Positions 28,548 to 40,240 of a stretch of 64,000 nucleotides of DNA are shown in pieces. The notes beneath the pieces are model-generated. The model was not told the DNA's origin, made no database searches, and was given only the letters and a program-made list of their open reading frames with translations. The translations under genes were made by a program, and so were the position numbers. Source of the DNA: Enterobacter asburiae (GTDB lineage Bacteria > Pseudomonadota > Gammaproteobacteria > Enterobacterales > Enterobacteriaceae); assembly GCF_021440515.1 (NCBI RefSeq), contig NZ_JAKCMV010000019.1, positions 1 through 64,000 of the forward strand, read 5' to 3'. Within the stretch, counting starts at the first letter, position 1; every line of letters begins with the position of its first letter.

Positions 28548-30935
28548 TCAATCCCTCAATGATGCCTGGAATCGCTCTTTTAATGCCTCTACACATTTGG
28601 CGACGGTAGCGGCAATCTCCTCTTCTTCGAGTGTACGGCCGGTATCCTGAAGGATAAGGCTAATAGCAAGGCTCTTGAAACCTTCTGCTACGCCCTTGCC
28701 GCGGTACACGTCAAATAAGTTTACGCCAACTACCTGATTTACGCCAACTTTCTTACATTCGGCCAAAATATCTGCTGCTGGTACATTTTCAGCGACCACA
28801 ACAGCGATATCGCGGCGGTTTGCCGGGAAGCGAGAAACATCCTGAGCCTGAGGAATCACGCGGTCTGCAACCGGGTTCCACTCCAGCTCGAACACGATGG
28901 TACGGCCGTTCAGGTCAAGTTTGCGTTCCAGTTCCGGGTGGACAACACCAATGAAACCAACGCGTTTGCCCTCTAAATAAATAGCAGCACTTTGACCAGG
29001 ATGCAGGGCCGGAATCGCTTCTGCACGGAATTCAATTTCGGATAATTTACCGGTCAGATCGAGAACCGCTTCCAGATCGCCCTTCATATCGTAGAAATCA
29101 ACGGTGCCTTTTGCCAGGTCCCAGTGCTCTTCATAGCGGCTACCGCTAATTGCGCCTGCCAGCATGAGATCCTGACGAATGCCCAAATTAGCCTGAGTAT
29201 CCGGCACAAAGCGCAGACCGCTTTCGAAAATGCGCACACGGTTCTGCTGACGATTCTGGTTGTACACAACCGTGCCCAGCAGCCCCGTCCACAGGGACAG
29301 ACGCATCGCAGACATTTCGCTGGAGATTGGGCTTGGCAGGATCAGCGCCTCTTCACCCGGGTGGACCAGCTGTTGCAGCTTAGGATCGACGAAGCTGTAG
29401 GTAATCACTTCCTGATAGCCTTTGTCGTTCAGCATGGTTTTCACACGCTTCAGGGACAGGTCGGCTTCGCGGTGAGTGCCCATGACCAGGCCCGCCTGCA
29501 CAGGCTCATCCGGAATGTTGTTATAGCCGTAGACGCGAGCCACTTCTTCCACCAGGTCTTCTTCGATTTCCATATCGAAACGCCAGCTCGGCGCAACGGC
29601 TTTCCACTCGTCCTGACCTTCGGTCACTTCACAGCCCAGACGCGTCAGAATATCGGTGACCTGCGCATCGGCAACGTGGTGACCAATCAGGCGATCCAGC
29701 TTGCTGCGACGCAGCGTAATGGTGGCACGCTTCGGCAGCGTGGCTTCATTAGTCACGTCGATAACCGGACCCGCTTCACCGCCGCAGATGTCGATCAGCA
29801 GGCGAGTTGCACGTTCCATCGCCTTGTACTGCAACGCCGGATCCACGCCGCGCTCGTAGCGGTGAGAAGCATCGGTATGCAGGCCGTGACGACGCGCGCG
29901 ACCGGTGATGGAAAGCGGGCTGAAGAATGCACATTCCAGCAGCACGTTCTGGGTTTCGTCATTCACGCCGGAATGTTCACCGCCGAAGATGCCGCCCATG
30001 GCCAGCGCTTTACCGTGATCGGCAATCACCAGGGTATCCGCGTTCAGTTTGGCTTCGCTGCCGTCCAGCAGAACCAGGGTTTCGCCCTCTTTCGCCATAC
30101 GGACCACAATTCCGCCTTCGATACGATCTTTATCGAACGCGTGCATCGGCTGACCCAGCTCCAGCAGAACGTAGTTGGTCACGTCAACCACCGCGTCGAT
30201 AGAGCGGATCCCGCAGCGACGCAGCTTCTCTTTCATCCACAGCGGGGTCGGAGCTTTAACGTTGATGCCTTTTACCACGCGGCCCAGGTAGCGCGGACAC
30301 GCGTCCGGCGCGTCAACCTGAATCGGCAGCACGTCGCTGATGGTCGCCACCACCGGCGCTATTTCCGGCGCGTTCAGCCCGGTCTGGTTCAGCACGGCAA
30401 CGTCGCGCGCCACGCCGATAATTCCCAGGCAGTCCGCACGGTTTGGCGTCACGCTGATTTCGATGGTGTTGTCATCAAGCTTCAGGTATTCGCGGATATC
30501 GGTGCCGATTGGCGCATCCTGCGGCAGCTCAATGATGCCGCTATGGTCGTCGGAAATACCCAGCTCGGAGAACGAGCACAGCATCCCTTCAGACGGCTCA
30601 CCGCGCAGCTTGGCGGCTTTAATTTTGAAATCACCCGGCAGCACGGCACCGACGGTGGCAACCGCCACTTTCAGGCCCTGACGGCAGTTTGGTGCGCCGC
30701 AGACGATATCCAGCAGGCGATCGCCGCCCACGTTCACTTTGGTGACGCGCAGTTTGTCGGCGTTCGGATGCTGGCCGCACTCAACTACTTCGCCCACGAC
30801 CACGCCGTTAAACGCGCCAGCAACCGGCTCAACGCCGTCCACTTCCAGGCCTGCCATGGTGATTTGGTTCGACAGCGCGTCGCTATCGAGAGAGGTGTTC
30901 ACCCATTCGCGTAACCACAGTTCACTGAATTTCAT
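28548..30935 (-). CDS. pheT: Phenylalanyl-tRNA synthetase beta subunit
   Basis: 795 residues, same as E. coli. Domains in order: the tRNA-binding OB-like domain (about 39-150), B3/B4 domain with the mischarged-tRNA editing site, B5, a catalytic-like core and the C-terminal ferredoxin-fold anticodon-binding domain (about 700-795). It forms the alpha2-beta2 enzyme with PheS and clears Tyr-tRNA-Phe. It starts 15 bp after pheS. Confidence 0.97.
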   Translation of the reverse strand: MKFSELWLREWVNTSLDSDALSNQITMAGLEVDGVEPVAGAFNGVVVGEVVECGQHPNADKLRVTKVNVGGDRLLDIVCGAPNCRQGLKVAVATVGAVLPGDFKIKAAKLRGEPSEGMLCSFSELGISDDHSGIIELPQDAPIGTDIREYLKLDDNTIEISVTPNRADCLGIIGVARDVAVLNQTGLNAPEIAPVVATISDVLPIQVDAPDACPRYLGRVVKGINVKAPTPLWMKEKLRRCGIRSIDAVVDVTNYVLLELGQPMHAFDKDRIEGGIVVRMAKEGETLVLLDGSEAKLNADTLVIADHGKALAMGGIFGGEHSGVNDETQNVLLECAFFSPLSITGRARRHGLHTDASHRYERGVDPALQYKAMERATRLLIDICGGEAGPVIDVTNEATLPKRATITLRRSKLDRLIGHHVADAQVTDILTRLGCEVTEGQDEWKAVAPSWRFDMEIEEDLVEEVARVYGYNNIPDEPVQAGLVMGTHREADLSLKRVKTMLNDKGYQEVITYSFVDPKLQQLVHPGEEALILPSPISSEMSAMRLSLWTGLLGTVVYNQNRQQNRVRIFESGLRFVPDTQANLGIRQDLMLAGAISGSRYEEHWDLAKGTVDFYDMKGDLEAVLDLTGKLSEIEFRAEAIPALHPGQSAAIYLEGKRVGFIGVVHPELERKLDLNGRTIVFELEWNPVADRVIPQAQDVSRFPANRRDIAVVVAENVPAADILAECKKVGVNQVVGVNLFDVYRGKGVAEGFKSLAISLILQDTGRTLEEEEIAATVAKCVEALKERFQASLRD

Positions 30936-30950
30936 TGTTCTGTCCTGCCC

Positions 30951-31976
<1,026 letters not shown>

Positions 31977-31997
31977 TTATTCTCTCGAATTTAGGCA

Positions 31998-32022
31998 CAA
32001 AAAAAGCCTCCATCGGGAGGCT
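31998..32022 (-). terminator. pheST attenuator
   Basis: On the minus strand GCCTCC-CGAT-GGAGGC followed by TTTTTTTG, between pheM and pheS. A competing GGAGGC lies just after the pheM stop (32059-32064 region), as needed for an antiterminator. When charged tRNA-Phe is scarce the ribosome stalls on pheM and pheST is read. Confidence 0.85.
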
Positions 32023-32071
32023 TATCTGGCGCTGTTTTTCGTTTCATCTTTCACGCGCTAGCCTCCTGAGT

Positions 32072-32116
32072 TCAGGTGCTAAAGTAAAAGAAGAAGCGGA
32101 AAATAGCAGCATTCAT
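32072..32116 (-). CDS. pheM: Phe leader peptide of the pheST attenuator
   Basis: Fourteen codons: [14 protein letters not shown]. Five of them are Phe, including three in a row, the sensing element for Phe-tRNA level. It is identical to the E. coli PheM peptide as I recall it. The stop (32072-32074) is followed at once by the antiterminator segment. Confidence 0.93.
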
Positions 32117-32197
32117 GCTTGCGTTACCTTGTGTGGTAAAAACCGTTAAGACCGTATTGAAAAGCCTGCACGGGTAAATGTCAATGTTCTACTCTGG

Positions 32198-32324
32198 TAT
32201 ACCCTAAATAATTCAAGTTGTAACAAGGCGGCAAGTAAGAGAATCCTCAGGAGCTTACATCAGTAAGTGACTGGGGTGAACGAACGCAGCCAACGCAGGT
32301 ACGGCTTGAAGTATGACGGGTATA
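32198..32324. repeat. ERIC (IRU) element, full length
   Basis: 127 bp, the standard full length. The outer ends are imperfect inverted repeats starting TATACCC and ending GGGTATA. The centre carries GAATCCTCAGGAGCTTACAT and AGTAAGTGACTGGGGTGAAC, matching the two arms used as the ERIC1R and ERIC2 primer sites. It lies in the rplT-pheM gap, inside or next to the promoter region of pheMST. ERIC elements fold into a long RNA hairpin when transcribed. Confidence 0.9.
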
Positions 32325-32325
32325 A

Positions 32326-32352
32326 CAAAAGAGGGAGCAAAGCCCCCTCTTT
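32326..32352 (-). terminator. Terminator after rplT
   Basis: On the minus strand AAAGAGGG / CCCTCTTT stem with a 9-base loop, followed by TTGTTA. It lies 9 bases after the rplT stop and directly abuts the ERIC element. Confidence 0.75.
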
Positions 32353-32360
32353 CAACTGGC

Positions 32361-32741
<381 letters not shown>

Positions 32742-32768
32742 TTAGTAAAAAAATTAAACGTTAACGGC

Positions 32769-32990
<222 letters not shown>

Positions 32991-33063
32991 TTAAATAAAC
33001 GAAACATAGGCGAACAAAACCTATGAAGCCCGAAGGCTCCACAGATTTTGCTGCTTGAAGGCC

Positions 33064-33609
<546 letters not shown>

Positions 33610-35538
33610 TTATTCCTCCAGTTGTTGAAGACTGCGGCTGCGAATCTCTTGTTGCAGCTTCTCAATCACTTCACTTACGTCCAGGCTCCCCAGGTCTTTA
33701 CCACGGCGGGTGCGAACGGCAACTTTGCCTGCTTCCACCTCTTTATCACCACAGACCAACATATACGGGACACGACGTAAAGTGTGCTCGCGGATTTTAA
33801 AGCCAATCTTCTCATTTCTCAAGTCCGCTTTTACGCGAATGCCCGCATTTTGTAGTTTCTGCGTCAATTCTTTAACGTAATCGGCCTGAGAATCGGTAAT
33901 GTTCATCACCACTACCTGCACTGGCGCAAGCCAGGTTGGGAAGAAGCCCGCGAACTCTTCGGTCAGGATGCCGATAAAGCGCTCCAGAGAACCGAGAATC
34001 GCACGGTGAATCATAACCGGTACCTGACGCTCGTTGTCTTCGCCAACATAAGAGGCGCTTAAACGCTGCGGCAGGGAGAAGTCCAGCTGTACAGTACCGC
34101 ACTGCCATGCGCGATCGAGGCAGTCATACAGGGTAAATTCAATTTTCGGACCGTAGAATGCGCCCTCGCCCAGCTGATACTCAAACGGAATACCGTTCTC
34201 TTCCAGCGCTACGGCGAGATCCGCCTCTGCACGATCCCAGGTCTCATCGCTACCGATACGTTTTTCCGGGCGAGTCGACAGCTTGACGACGATTTTCTCG
34301 AAGCCAAAGGTGCTGTACATATCGTAGACCATACGGATGCAGGCGTTAACTTCATCACGTACCTGATCTTCAGTACAGAAGATATGTGCATCATCCTGCG
34401 TAAAGCCACGAACGCGCATCAGACCGTGCAGCGCACCTGATGGCTCGTTACGGTGGCAGCTACCAAACTCTGCCATACGCAGCGGCAGGTCGCGGTAGGA
34501 TTTCAGACCCTGGTTGAAGATCTGAACGTGTCCCGGGCAGTTCATTGGCTTGATGCAGTATTCACGGTTCTCAGACGAAGTGGTGAACATCGCATCTTTG
34601 TAGTTGTCCCAGTGGCCGGTTTTTTCCCACAGCACACGGTCCATCATGAACGGGCCTTTCACTTCCTGATACTGGTACTCTTTCAGCTTAGAGCGTACGA
34701 AGGTTTCCAGTTCACGGAAGATAGTCCAGCCGTCGTTATGCCAGAACACCATACCCGGCGCCTCTTCCTGCATGTGGTACAGGTCGAGCTGTTTACCGAT
34801 TTTACGGTGGTCACGCTTCGCCGCTTCTTCCAGGCGTTGCAGGTACGCGTTCAGGGCTTTTTTATCGGCCCAGGCGGTACCATAAATGCGCTGCAACATT
34901 TTGTTGTTGCTGTCGCCGCGCCAGTAAGCGCCCGCGATTTTCATCAGCTTGAAGTGATGGCAGAAACGCATGTTCGGCACGTGCGGCCCGCGGCACATGT
35001 CGATGTATTCTTCGTGATGGTACAAGCCAGGCTTGTCATCATGAGAGATATTTTCGTCAAGAATAGAGACTTTATAGCTCTCGCCACGCTTCACGAAGGT
35101 TTCACGCGCTTCGTGCCAGCTGACTTTCTTCTTAACGACGTCGTAGTTCGTTTCGGCGAGCTCGTGCATACGTTTTTCGAGCGCGTCGATATCTTCCTGG
35201 GTCAGGGTATGATCAAGGTCAACGTCATAGTAGAAGCCGTTGTCGATAACCGGGCCGATTGCCATTTTGGTGTTTGGCCACAGCTGCTTGATTGCATGAC
35301 CTAACAGGTGCGCACAGGAGTGACGAATGATCTCCAGACCTTCTTCGTCTTTCGCTGTGATGATAGACAGCGTCGCATCGCTTTCGATCGGGTCGGAAGC
35401 GTCAACCAGTTCGCCATTCACACGGCCAGCAATGGTCGCTTTTGCGAGGCCAGGACCGATGTCGAGGGCTACATCCATTGGGCTTACTGCGTGGTCGTAT
35501 TGGCGTTGGCTGCCATCAGGAAGAGTAATTACAGGCAT
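33610..35538 (-). CDS. thrS: Threonyl-tRNA synthetase
   Basis: 642 residues, as in E. coli. TGS domain (1-62), editing domain with the zinc/His site [16 protein letters not shown] and [19 protein letters not shown], class II catalytic core (about 243-535; [46 protein letters not shown] with the zinc ligand Cys), and C-terminal anticodon-binding domain (536-642). It represses its own translation by binding the leader upstream. AAGGAT precedes the ATG. Confidence 0.98.
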   Translation of the reverse strand: MPVITLPDGSQRQYDHAVSPMDVALDIGPGLAKATIAGRVNGELVDASDPIESDATLSIITAKDEEGLEIIRHSCAHLLGHAIKQLWPNTKMAIGPVIDNGFYYDVDLDHTLTQEDIDALEKRMHELAETNYDVVKKKVSWHEARETFVKRGESYKVSILDENISHDDKPGLYHHEEYIDMCRGPHVPNMRFCHHFKLMKIAGAYWRGDSNNKMLQRIYGTAWADKKALNAYLQRLEEAAKRDHRKIGKQLDLYHMQEEAPGMVFWHNDGWTIFRELETFVRSKLKEYQYQEVKGPFMMDRVLWEKTGHWDNYKDAMFTTSSENREYCIKPMNCPGHVQIFNQGLKSYRDLPLRMAEFGSCHRNEPSGALHGLMRVRGFTQDDAHIFCTEDQVRDEVNACIRMVYDMYSTFGFEKIVVKLSTRPEKRIGSDETWDRAEADLAVALEENGIPFEYQLGEGAFYGPKIEFTLYDCLDRAWQCGTVQLDFSLPQRLSASYVGEDNERQVPVMIHRAILGSLERFIGILTEEFAGFFPTWLAPVQVVVMNITDSQADYVKELTQKLQNAGIRVKADLRNEKIGFKIREHTLRRVPYMLVCGDKEVEAGKVAVRTRRGKDLGSLDVSEVIEKLQQEIRSRSLQQLEE

Positions 35539-35544
35539 TTTATA

Positions 35545-35600
35545 TCCTTATTTGCAGTGATGCCCCACACATAAGAGCATATACAAAGAAAATAATCGAT
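35545..35600 (-). promoter_or_regulatory. thrS translational operator/leader (partial recognition)
   Basis: The last 24 leader bases before the ATG (ACTGCAAATAAGGATATAAA) match E. coli thrS. Just upstream a hairpin ATGC...GCAT at 35559-35581 carries a TGTG loop region that could mimic the tRNA-Thr anticodon arm, the known site of ThrRS autorepression. I can support the position and hairpin, not the full four-domain fold. Confidence 0.45.
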
Positions 35601-35859
35601 GTTTAACAATAGATTACGAAGCCATCTGACCAACAATCGTCAAATTGGCCCGTCATCATGCACCCGGGAAATCAGACAAAGCCTGATTTACGCAAGGCCT
35701 TGCAATGTTAACACTAACAAAAGGGAGATTGCACCCTCTGGCGCAGACAGAAGTATCTGGTTCTTCTTCATGAGCCTGCACGGGTTCGCCTCCGGACCGC
35801 TCGCATTTCAACGATGCCGGGCTATTCTTGTACAGGTCTTAAACCTGAAGGGGCACAAC
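35601..35859. other. Intergenic region upstream of thrS and the small membrane gene
   Basis: This stretch between two divergent units should contain the distal thrS leader and promoter (minus strand) and the promoter of the 30-residue gene at 35860. Apart from a short inverted repeat AATCAG-N10-CTGATT type stem near 35669-35693, nothing clear was found. Confidence 0.35.
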
Positions 35860-35952
35860 ATGAACGTATCCAGTAGAACCGTCGTGATATTGAACATACT
35901 TTCAGCCACCGGTTTATTGCTCATCCTCGCCGAAAGGTTCAGCTGGTTTTAA
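35860..35952 (+). CDS. yncL: Small single-span membrane protein, YncL-like
   Basis: 30 residues: N terminus MNVSSRTVVILNILSATG, then a hydrophobic span and the end ERFSWF. The start MNVSSRTVV and the ending resemble the E. coli 31-residue stress-related membrane protein YncL as I remember it; that gene lies elsewhere in E. coli, so the name is tentative. AAGGGG lies 6 bases ahead of the ATG. It is followed 100 bp on by yniD, another tiny membrane protein. Function unknown. Confidence 0.65.
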   Translation: MNVSSRTVVILNILSATGLLLILAERFSWF

Positions 35953-36051
35953 CCCAGCAAGTTAAACGTTGCATAACCTAATCGCCAGGATAATGCGCAT
36001 TGCACCCTTTCCTTTGGTACACTGACATTATCAACTGACAAGGATTAGGTT

Positions 36052-36159
36052 ATGCCAACGAAACGATTTGCCGTGAAACACTGGAAAATGGTGCTGGTGC
36101 TAATTGCTATCTGCGGGGCGATGCTGCTGTTGCGCTGGGCAGCAATGATCTGGGGTTAA
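36052..36159 (+). CDS. yniD: Small membrane protein YniD
   Basis: 35 residues: basic N terminus MPTKRFAVKHWKM, one transmembrane helix VLVLIAICGAMLLLRWAAM and ending IWG. It matches E. coli YniD almost residue for residue and lies in the same thrS-ydiY interval. AAGGATTAGGTT precedes the ATG. Function unknown. It is followed by a clear terminator. Confidence 0.88.
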   Translation: MPTKRFAVKHWKMVLVLIAICGAMLLLRWAAMIWG

Positions 36160-36186
36160 GACAATCGTAACGGAAATAAATAAACG

Positions 36187-36220
36187 CCTTTACCGAATAA
36201 ACCATTTCGGTGAAGGTTTT
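36187..36220 (+). terminator. Terminator after yniD
   Basis: CCTTTACCGAA / TTCGGTGAAGG stem (one G-T pair) with an 8-base loop, followed by TTTTG. Confidence 0.8.
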
Positions 36221-36277
36221 GTCAATTCGCCCCACGAATAATGGAATGAAGCAGAATTATCTTTACAGAAATACAGG

Positions 36278-36311
36278 CCGGAAAAACCGGTACAGCACAC
36301 TCCGGTTTTCG
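36278..36311 (-). terminator. Terminator after the 77-residue exported protein gene
   Basis: On the minus strand AAAACCGG / CCGGTTTT with an 11-base loop, continuing into TTTTTCC. It lies about 50 bases after the stop at 36360. Confidence 0.7.
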
Positions 36312-36359
36312 GCGGGTCAGGTTATTGGTTTAGGGCAATAACAAAACGGCGCGACGCGA

Positions 36360-36593
36360 TCAGGACCACTCGCCCGCCACCAGCTTATGCACGTCGAAGG
36401 CGTCATTCATTGACTGGCCGGTAGACTGGGAGCCCGGGGCGATGTTAGAGCCAGCCTCAACGTCAGATGCATGGGTAATACCAATTTGAGTCGTGGCGTT
36501 ACTGGCAGGTGTAGCGACGTTATCAGCAGCGAAAACGCCAAAAGAGAGTGCAGAAAGCACAACAGCTGCTGTAGCGGTTTTGATTTTTTTCAT
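36360..36593 (-). CDS. Small exported protein of unknown function
   Basis: 77 residues. A clear signal peptide MKKIKTATAAVVLSALSFGVFAA is cut after FA-A near residue 23, leaving a mature peptide of about 54 residues rich in Ser, Thr, Ala and Asn, with no cysteine. The N-terminal part resembles the leader of BhsA/YahO-type (DUF1471) proteins, and QIGITHASDVEAGS faintly recalls the start of that domain, but the rest does not follow it and the expected C-terminal half is missing. It stands alone with its own terminator between yniD and ydiY. I do not recognise it; codon use looks native. Confidence 0.6.
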   Translation of the reverse strand: MKKIKTATAAVVLSALSFGVFAADNVATPASNATTQIGITHASDVEAGSNIAPGSQSTGQSMNDAFDVHKLVAGEWS

Positions 36594-36858
36594 AATGATT
36601 ATTCTCTTACTTAATTAATGCAAAACGACTTAAGGCAATAAGCTGCCTGTGATAAGAGTGTAGATCCAGATCACACTTTTGCCCAGAGCAATTATTTATC
36701 AATTCGTGTCAAATAAAAGAATTGTGTATCGCTGAGATGAATTATGGAGAAATTAAGAAGATATCTTTAGACCAATTATTTTAAAACGCCGTTTAAAATA
36801 AAATAGCACAATTATGGAAAATAAAAAAAGGACCGAATTTATTTCGGCCCTCGGGAAA
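36594..36858. other. AT-rich promoter region of the small exported protein gene
   Basis: This low-GC spacer holds the upstream region of the 77-residue gene and, at its right end, the ydiY terminator. No further gene or clear operator was seen. Confidence 0.4.
36823..36851 (-). terminator. Terminator after ydiY
   Basis: On the minus strand GGGCCGAA-ATAAA-TTCGGTCC (G-T pair) followed by TTTTTTTAT, 8 bases after the ydiY stop. Confidence 0.85.
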
Positions 36859-37617
36859 TTACATTTTGTAGCCCAGAGAAATCGTGGTTCTGCGGTCGGT
36901 GTGATCCGGTGCAGTATCAGGAGGAGAAGAGTTCCAGGTCACGTTGTACGCCACTTTTAGACCGAAGTGTTCGTTGATGGCAACGTTCAGTGCGGTTTCA
37001 GAGTTCAGCGTGGTGTCGTCGGCGCCAAACACAGAAACGCCCTGCGTAAATTTGGTGTTGTCGGTCATCTGCCAGGCATAGGTGCCGGACGCGTAACCCA
37101 GCGGCTGCGTTTTGGTATCGCCATCGGTGTACTCGTCGTAACGTACGCCCGGACCGAATTCAAAACGGAAGCTGTGGACCGGGCCGTTCAGGAACTGACG
37201 ACCATAACCCGCGGTGAAGACATCGCGCTGGCGATAGCCGTTGTAGCGGTCGGTTAACCAGCTTGCCTGACCGAACAGGTAGTCATAATCGGTCATGTTG
37301 TAACGGCTACGGCCACCGACGGCGTATTTCTCGGAAGAACGTTCGTCGTTAGCGGAGGTGTTGCTGGCGTTACCCCACAGTGACCAGGCGGTATTGCTAC
37401 CGTACCAGGTCAGCGTGCTGTCTGCCGTCAGCGAAGAGCTTTTCGTGTTACCAGATTGCGCCAGATACCCTGCGTTGAGGTTACCTTCAAAGGGTTTTTG
37501 CGCCGTGGTGGGATCGTCCATGACAGTAAAAACGGAATCATCGGCGCATGCATTCATTGACGCAAACACGCCACCCGCCATCATCAGTGCTGCGGGTACT
37601 GTCTTCAAAAGCTTCAT
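36859..37617 (-). CDS. ydiY: DUF481 outer-membrane-like protein YdiY
   Basis: 252 residues, equal to E. coli YdiY. Signal peptide MKLLKTVPAALMMAGGVFASMNACA, then the DUF481 region with alternating polar/hydrophobic strands (GNLNAGYLAQSGNTKSSSLT...TISLGYKM). This family is predicted to form an outer-membrane beta barrel; in E. coli it is acid-inducible. The substrate and role are unknown. The start at 37617 is used; the codons from 37641 precede the signal peptide. Divergent from pfkB. Confidence 0.88.
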   Translation of the reverse strand: MKLLKTVPAALMMAGGVFASMNACADDSVFTVMDDPTTAQKPFEGNLNAGYLAQSGNTKSSSLTADSTLTWYGSNTAWSLWGNASNTSANDERSSEKYAVGGRSRYNMTDYDYLFGQASWLTDRYNGYRQRDVFTAGYGRQFLNGPVHSFRFEFGPGVRYDEYTDGDTKTQPLGYASGTYAWQMTDNTKFTQGVSVFGADDTTLNSETALNVAINEHFGLKVAYNVTWNSSPPDTAPDHTDRRTTISLGYKM

Positions 37618-37912
37618 TTTATTAAGGAGTCCGTACAACAAAAAAAGAGACCATCACGGTCCCGGAAACTTTCTTGAGGATCAATGACAAGGCGTCCAGA
37701 GAAAGGTAACAAATTATAAAAAGCCGCAAATAACATAGCAATGATTTCTTATTTCATTTTTTGAATAAGAACGATCCCAAAACGATTTTTAATTTATAAA
37801 ACCAAAACCTGATTTTTGTCAGTATTCATATTTAAAATCATACTGTTATTTACTTTTCCTTACGGGCATTTAGTGCCAGGCTTACTGAAGCCCATACTAA
37901 ATGGAGGTAATG
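37618..37912. other. AT-rich divergent promoter region ydiY/pfkB
   Basis: 295 bp of low GC, about 37690-37860 especially. It must hold promoters for both genes. No confident operator was identified. Confidence 0.4.
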
Positions 37913-38845
37913 ATGGTTTCTATTTATACCTTAACGCTCTCCCCTTCCCTCGACTCCGCCACCCAGACGCCGCAAATCTATCCGGAAGGTAAACTGCGCT
38001 GTAGCTCGCCGGTGTTTGAACCCGGCGGCGGCGGCATCAATGTGGCGCGCGCCATTACCCATCTCGGCGGAAAGGCGACGGCGATTTTTCCTGCCGGTGG
38101 CGCCACGGGTGAGCATCTGGTCGCCCTGCTCGCGGATGAGAAGGTCGCGGTCTCGACCGTTGACGCGCAGGACTGGACCCGCCAGAACCTGCACGTGCAC
38201 GTCAGCTCAAGCGGCGAGCAGTACCGCTTTGTGATGCCCGGCGCGAAGCTCAGCGAAGATGAATTTCGCCAGCTTGAAGAGAAAGTGTTAGCCATTGAGA
38301 GCGGCGCGCTGCTGGTGATCAGCGGCAGCCTGCCGCCCGGCGTTAAAACTGAAAAACTGACGCAGCTTATCCGGGCCGTTCAGCAGCGCGGGATCCGCTG
38401 TATCGTCGACAGCTCCGGCGATGCGCTGATGGCCGCTCTGGAACCCGGCCAGCTTGAACTGGTTAAGCCTAACCAGAAAGAGCTCAGCGCGCTGGTCAAC
38501 CGCGAGCTGACCCAGCCGGACGACGTGCGCACCGCCGCGCAGGAGCTGGTGAAGAATGGTAAAGCGCTGCGCGTAGTGGTTTCGCTGGGTCCGCAGGGGG
38601 CGTTAGCCGTGGATGAAAGCGGTGTTGTGCAGGTGGTTCCACCGCCGATGAAAAGCCAGAGCACCGTCGGCGCGGGTGACAGCATGGTCGGCGCGATGGC
38701 GCTGAAGCTGGCGCAGGGGGCATCTTTGCTGGAAATGACCCGCTACGGCGTCGCCGCCGGTAGCGCGGCCACCATTAATCAGGGAACGCGGCTCTGTTCA
38801 CTTGCGGATACGCAAAAAATCGTCGATTACCTGTCGCAAAACTGA
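37913..38845 (+). CDS. pfkB: 6-phosphofructokinase II
   Basis: 310 residues, PfkB-family ribokinase fold. It phosphorylates fructose 6-phosphate with ATP, the minor isozyme of glycolysis. Family motifs: GGGGINVARAI with FPAGGATGEHL near the N terminus and the C-terminal anion-hole/base motif STVGAGDSMVGAM. The start at 37913 (MVSIYTLTL) has GGAGG 5 bases upstream; MM at 37910 is less well spaced. Confidence 0.95.
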   Translation: MVSIYTLTLSPSLDSATQTPQIYPEGKLRCSSPVFEPGGGGINVARAITHLGGKATAIFPAGGATGEHLVALLADEKVAVSTVDAQDWTRQNLHVHVSSSGEQYRFVMPGAKLSEDEFRQLEEKVLAIESGALLVISGSLPPGVKTEKLTQLIRAVQQRGIRCIVDSSGDALMAALEPGQLELVKPNQKELSALVNRELTQPDDVRTAAQELVKNGKALRVVVSLGPQGALAVDESGVVQVVPPPMKSQSTVGAGDSMVGAMALKLAQGASLLEMTRYGVAAGSAATINQGTRLCSLADTQKIVDYLSQN

Positions 38846-38948
38846 CCCGGTCTCCCCTCTTTCCCGGAGGGGAAACGCCACGGGAGGTCGCCAAACGCGC
38901 GCCATCGACTATGCTAAGAAAACTTTCATGATAACAATGAGGTGAAAA

Positions 38949-39239
38949 ATGAGCAGTGGGGACATTACGCGGTACGTGGTCACCGTTAATTTCCACGAGG
39001 GATCGCTGACCGATCTAAACGAAATCAACAACGCTTTTAGCCGCGCCAATTTTTTACTGACCATGACGGATGAAGAAGGCACCGTTCATGAGCTGGGCCC
39101 GCTGACCTTTGGGCTGATCAGCGCCTTTTCGCGGGAGGAGGTCTCTACTATGGCAACCGGTCTGGTGGAAAGCGCCACCGATAAGTCGGCAGAAATTGAC
39201 GTAGATACCTGGGAAACCTGGAAGAAGAAAGAACAATAA
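38949..39239 (+). CDS. ydiZ: YdiZ family protein
   Basis: 96 residues, the same as E. coli YdiZ. Start MSSGDITRYVVTVNFHEGSLTDLNEINNAFSRANFLLTMTDEEG. Function unknown. GAGGTG precedes the ATG. It is placed between pfkB and yniA as in E. coli. No signal peptide or membrane segment. Confidence 0.82.
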   Translation: MSSGDITRYVVTVNFHEGSLTDLNEINNAFSRANFLLTMTDEEGTVHELGPLTFGLISAFSREEVSTMATGLVESATDKSAEIDVDTWETWKKKEQ

Positions 39240-39344
39240 GTGCCTTCCCCCGATCGAAACGGCTCAGGTGTGCGTTAGTTCGTATTTTTTCACAGCGGTT
39301 TTGCGCTAACTTTATGATCTGGCAGACAACATGGGAGAGAAATC

Positions 39345-40205
39345 ATGTGGCAGGCTATCAGTCATCTTTTACGTGAACAACTGGGTGAAGGTGAAATTGA
39401 ACTGCGTAACGAACTGCCAGGCGGAGAGATCCACGCCGCGTGGCATTTGCGCTACGCAGGACGCGATCTGTTCGTGAAGTGTGATGAACGGGAGCTCCTT
39501 CCCATCTTCACCGCCGAAGCCGATCAGCTGGCGCTGTTGTCTCGCAGCAAAACCGTTACCGTTCCTGAGGTCTGGGCCGTGGGCACCGATCGCGACTACA
39601 GTTTCCTGGTCATGGAATATCTCCCTGCCCGCCCGCTGGATGCGCACAACGCCTTTATTCTCGGGCAACAGATTGCCCGGCTGCATCAGTGGAGTGACCA
39701 GCCGCAGTTCGGGCTGGACTTCGATAACGATCTCTCCACCACGCCGCAGCCGAACGCCTGGCAGCGGCGCTGGTCAACCTTCTTTGCCGAACAGCGCATA
39801 GGCTGGCAGCTGGAGCTGGCCGCCGAGAAGGGGCTGGAGTTTGGCAATATTGATGCCATTGTCGACCACGTTCAGCAGCGCCTTTCATCCCACCAGCCGC
39901 AGCCGTCGCTTCTGCACGGGGATTTGTGGTCAGATAACTGCGCGCTGGGGCCGAACGGGCCTTATATCTACGACCCGGCCTGCTACTGGGGCGATCGGGA
40001 GTGCGATCTGGCAATGCTGCCGCTGCACCCCGAACAGCCGCCGCAAATCTATGACGGCTATCAGTCGGTGTTGCCGCTGCCGCCGGACTTCCTCGACCGT
40101 CAGCCAATCTACCAGCTCTACACCTTAATGAACCGGGCGATCCTGTTTGGGGGTGAGCATCTGGTGAACGCCCAGCGAGCGCTGGAGCGGGTGCTGGCAG
40201 CCTGA
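39345..40205 (+). CDS. yniA: Fructosamine kinase-like protein YniA
   Basis: A 286-residue kinase of the fructosamine/ketosamine-3-kinase family (protein kinase-like fold). Lys in LFVKCDERELL and Glu in FTAEADQLALL form the N-lobe pair. The catalytic loop is LLHGDLWSDNC (His191, Asp193), and DPACYWGDRECDLAM carries the metal-binding aspartate. The family phosphorylates sugar amines on glycated proteins so that they fall off; this member's substrate is unproven. Its own terminator follows. Confidence 0.9.
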   Translation: MWQAISHLLREQLGEGEIELRNELPGGEIHAAWHLRYAGRDLFVKCDERELLPIFTAEADQLALLSRSKTVTVPEVWAVGTDRDYSFLVMEYLPARPLDAHNAFILGQQIARLHQWSDQPQFGLDFDNDLSTTPQPNAWQRRWSTFFAEQRIGWQLELAAEKGLEFGNIDAIVDHVQQRLSSHQPQPSLLHGDLWSDNCALGPNGPYIYDPACYWGDRECDLAMLPLHPEQPPQIYDGYQSVLPLPPDFLDRQPIYQLYTLMNRAILFGGEHLVNAQRALERVLAA

Positions 40206-40214
40206 TAAGCGAAC

Positions 40215-40238
40215 GGGTGGCATTGCGCCACCCTTTTT
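40215..40238 (+). terminator. Terminator between yniA and yniB
   Basis: GGGTGGC-ATTGC-GCCACCC followed by TTTTTG, 10 bases after the yniA stop; it lies just before the yniB stop and may serve both convergent genes. Confidence 0.85.
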
Positions 40239-40240
40239 GT

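Noticed and set aside
29124-30914. A 596-codon plus-strand frame antisense to pheT
   Set aside because: pheT is certain in the other strand; the antisense translation has no recognisable features.
33024-33040. Hairpin between infC and rpmI as a terminator
   Set aside because: Short, mismatched, without a T run; the region is the known place for L20-dependent translational control, not termination.
38853-38873. Hairpin TCCCCTC/GAGGGGA after pfkB as a terminator
   Set aside because: The stem is present but no T run follows; left out as unsupported.
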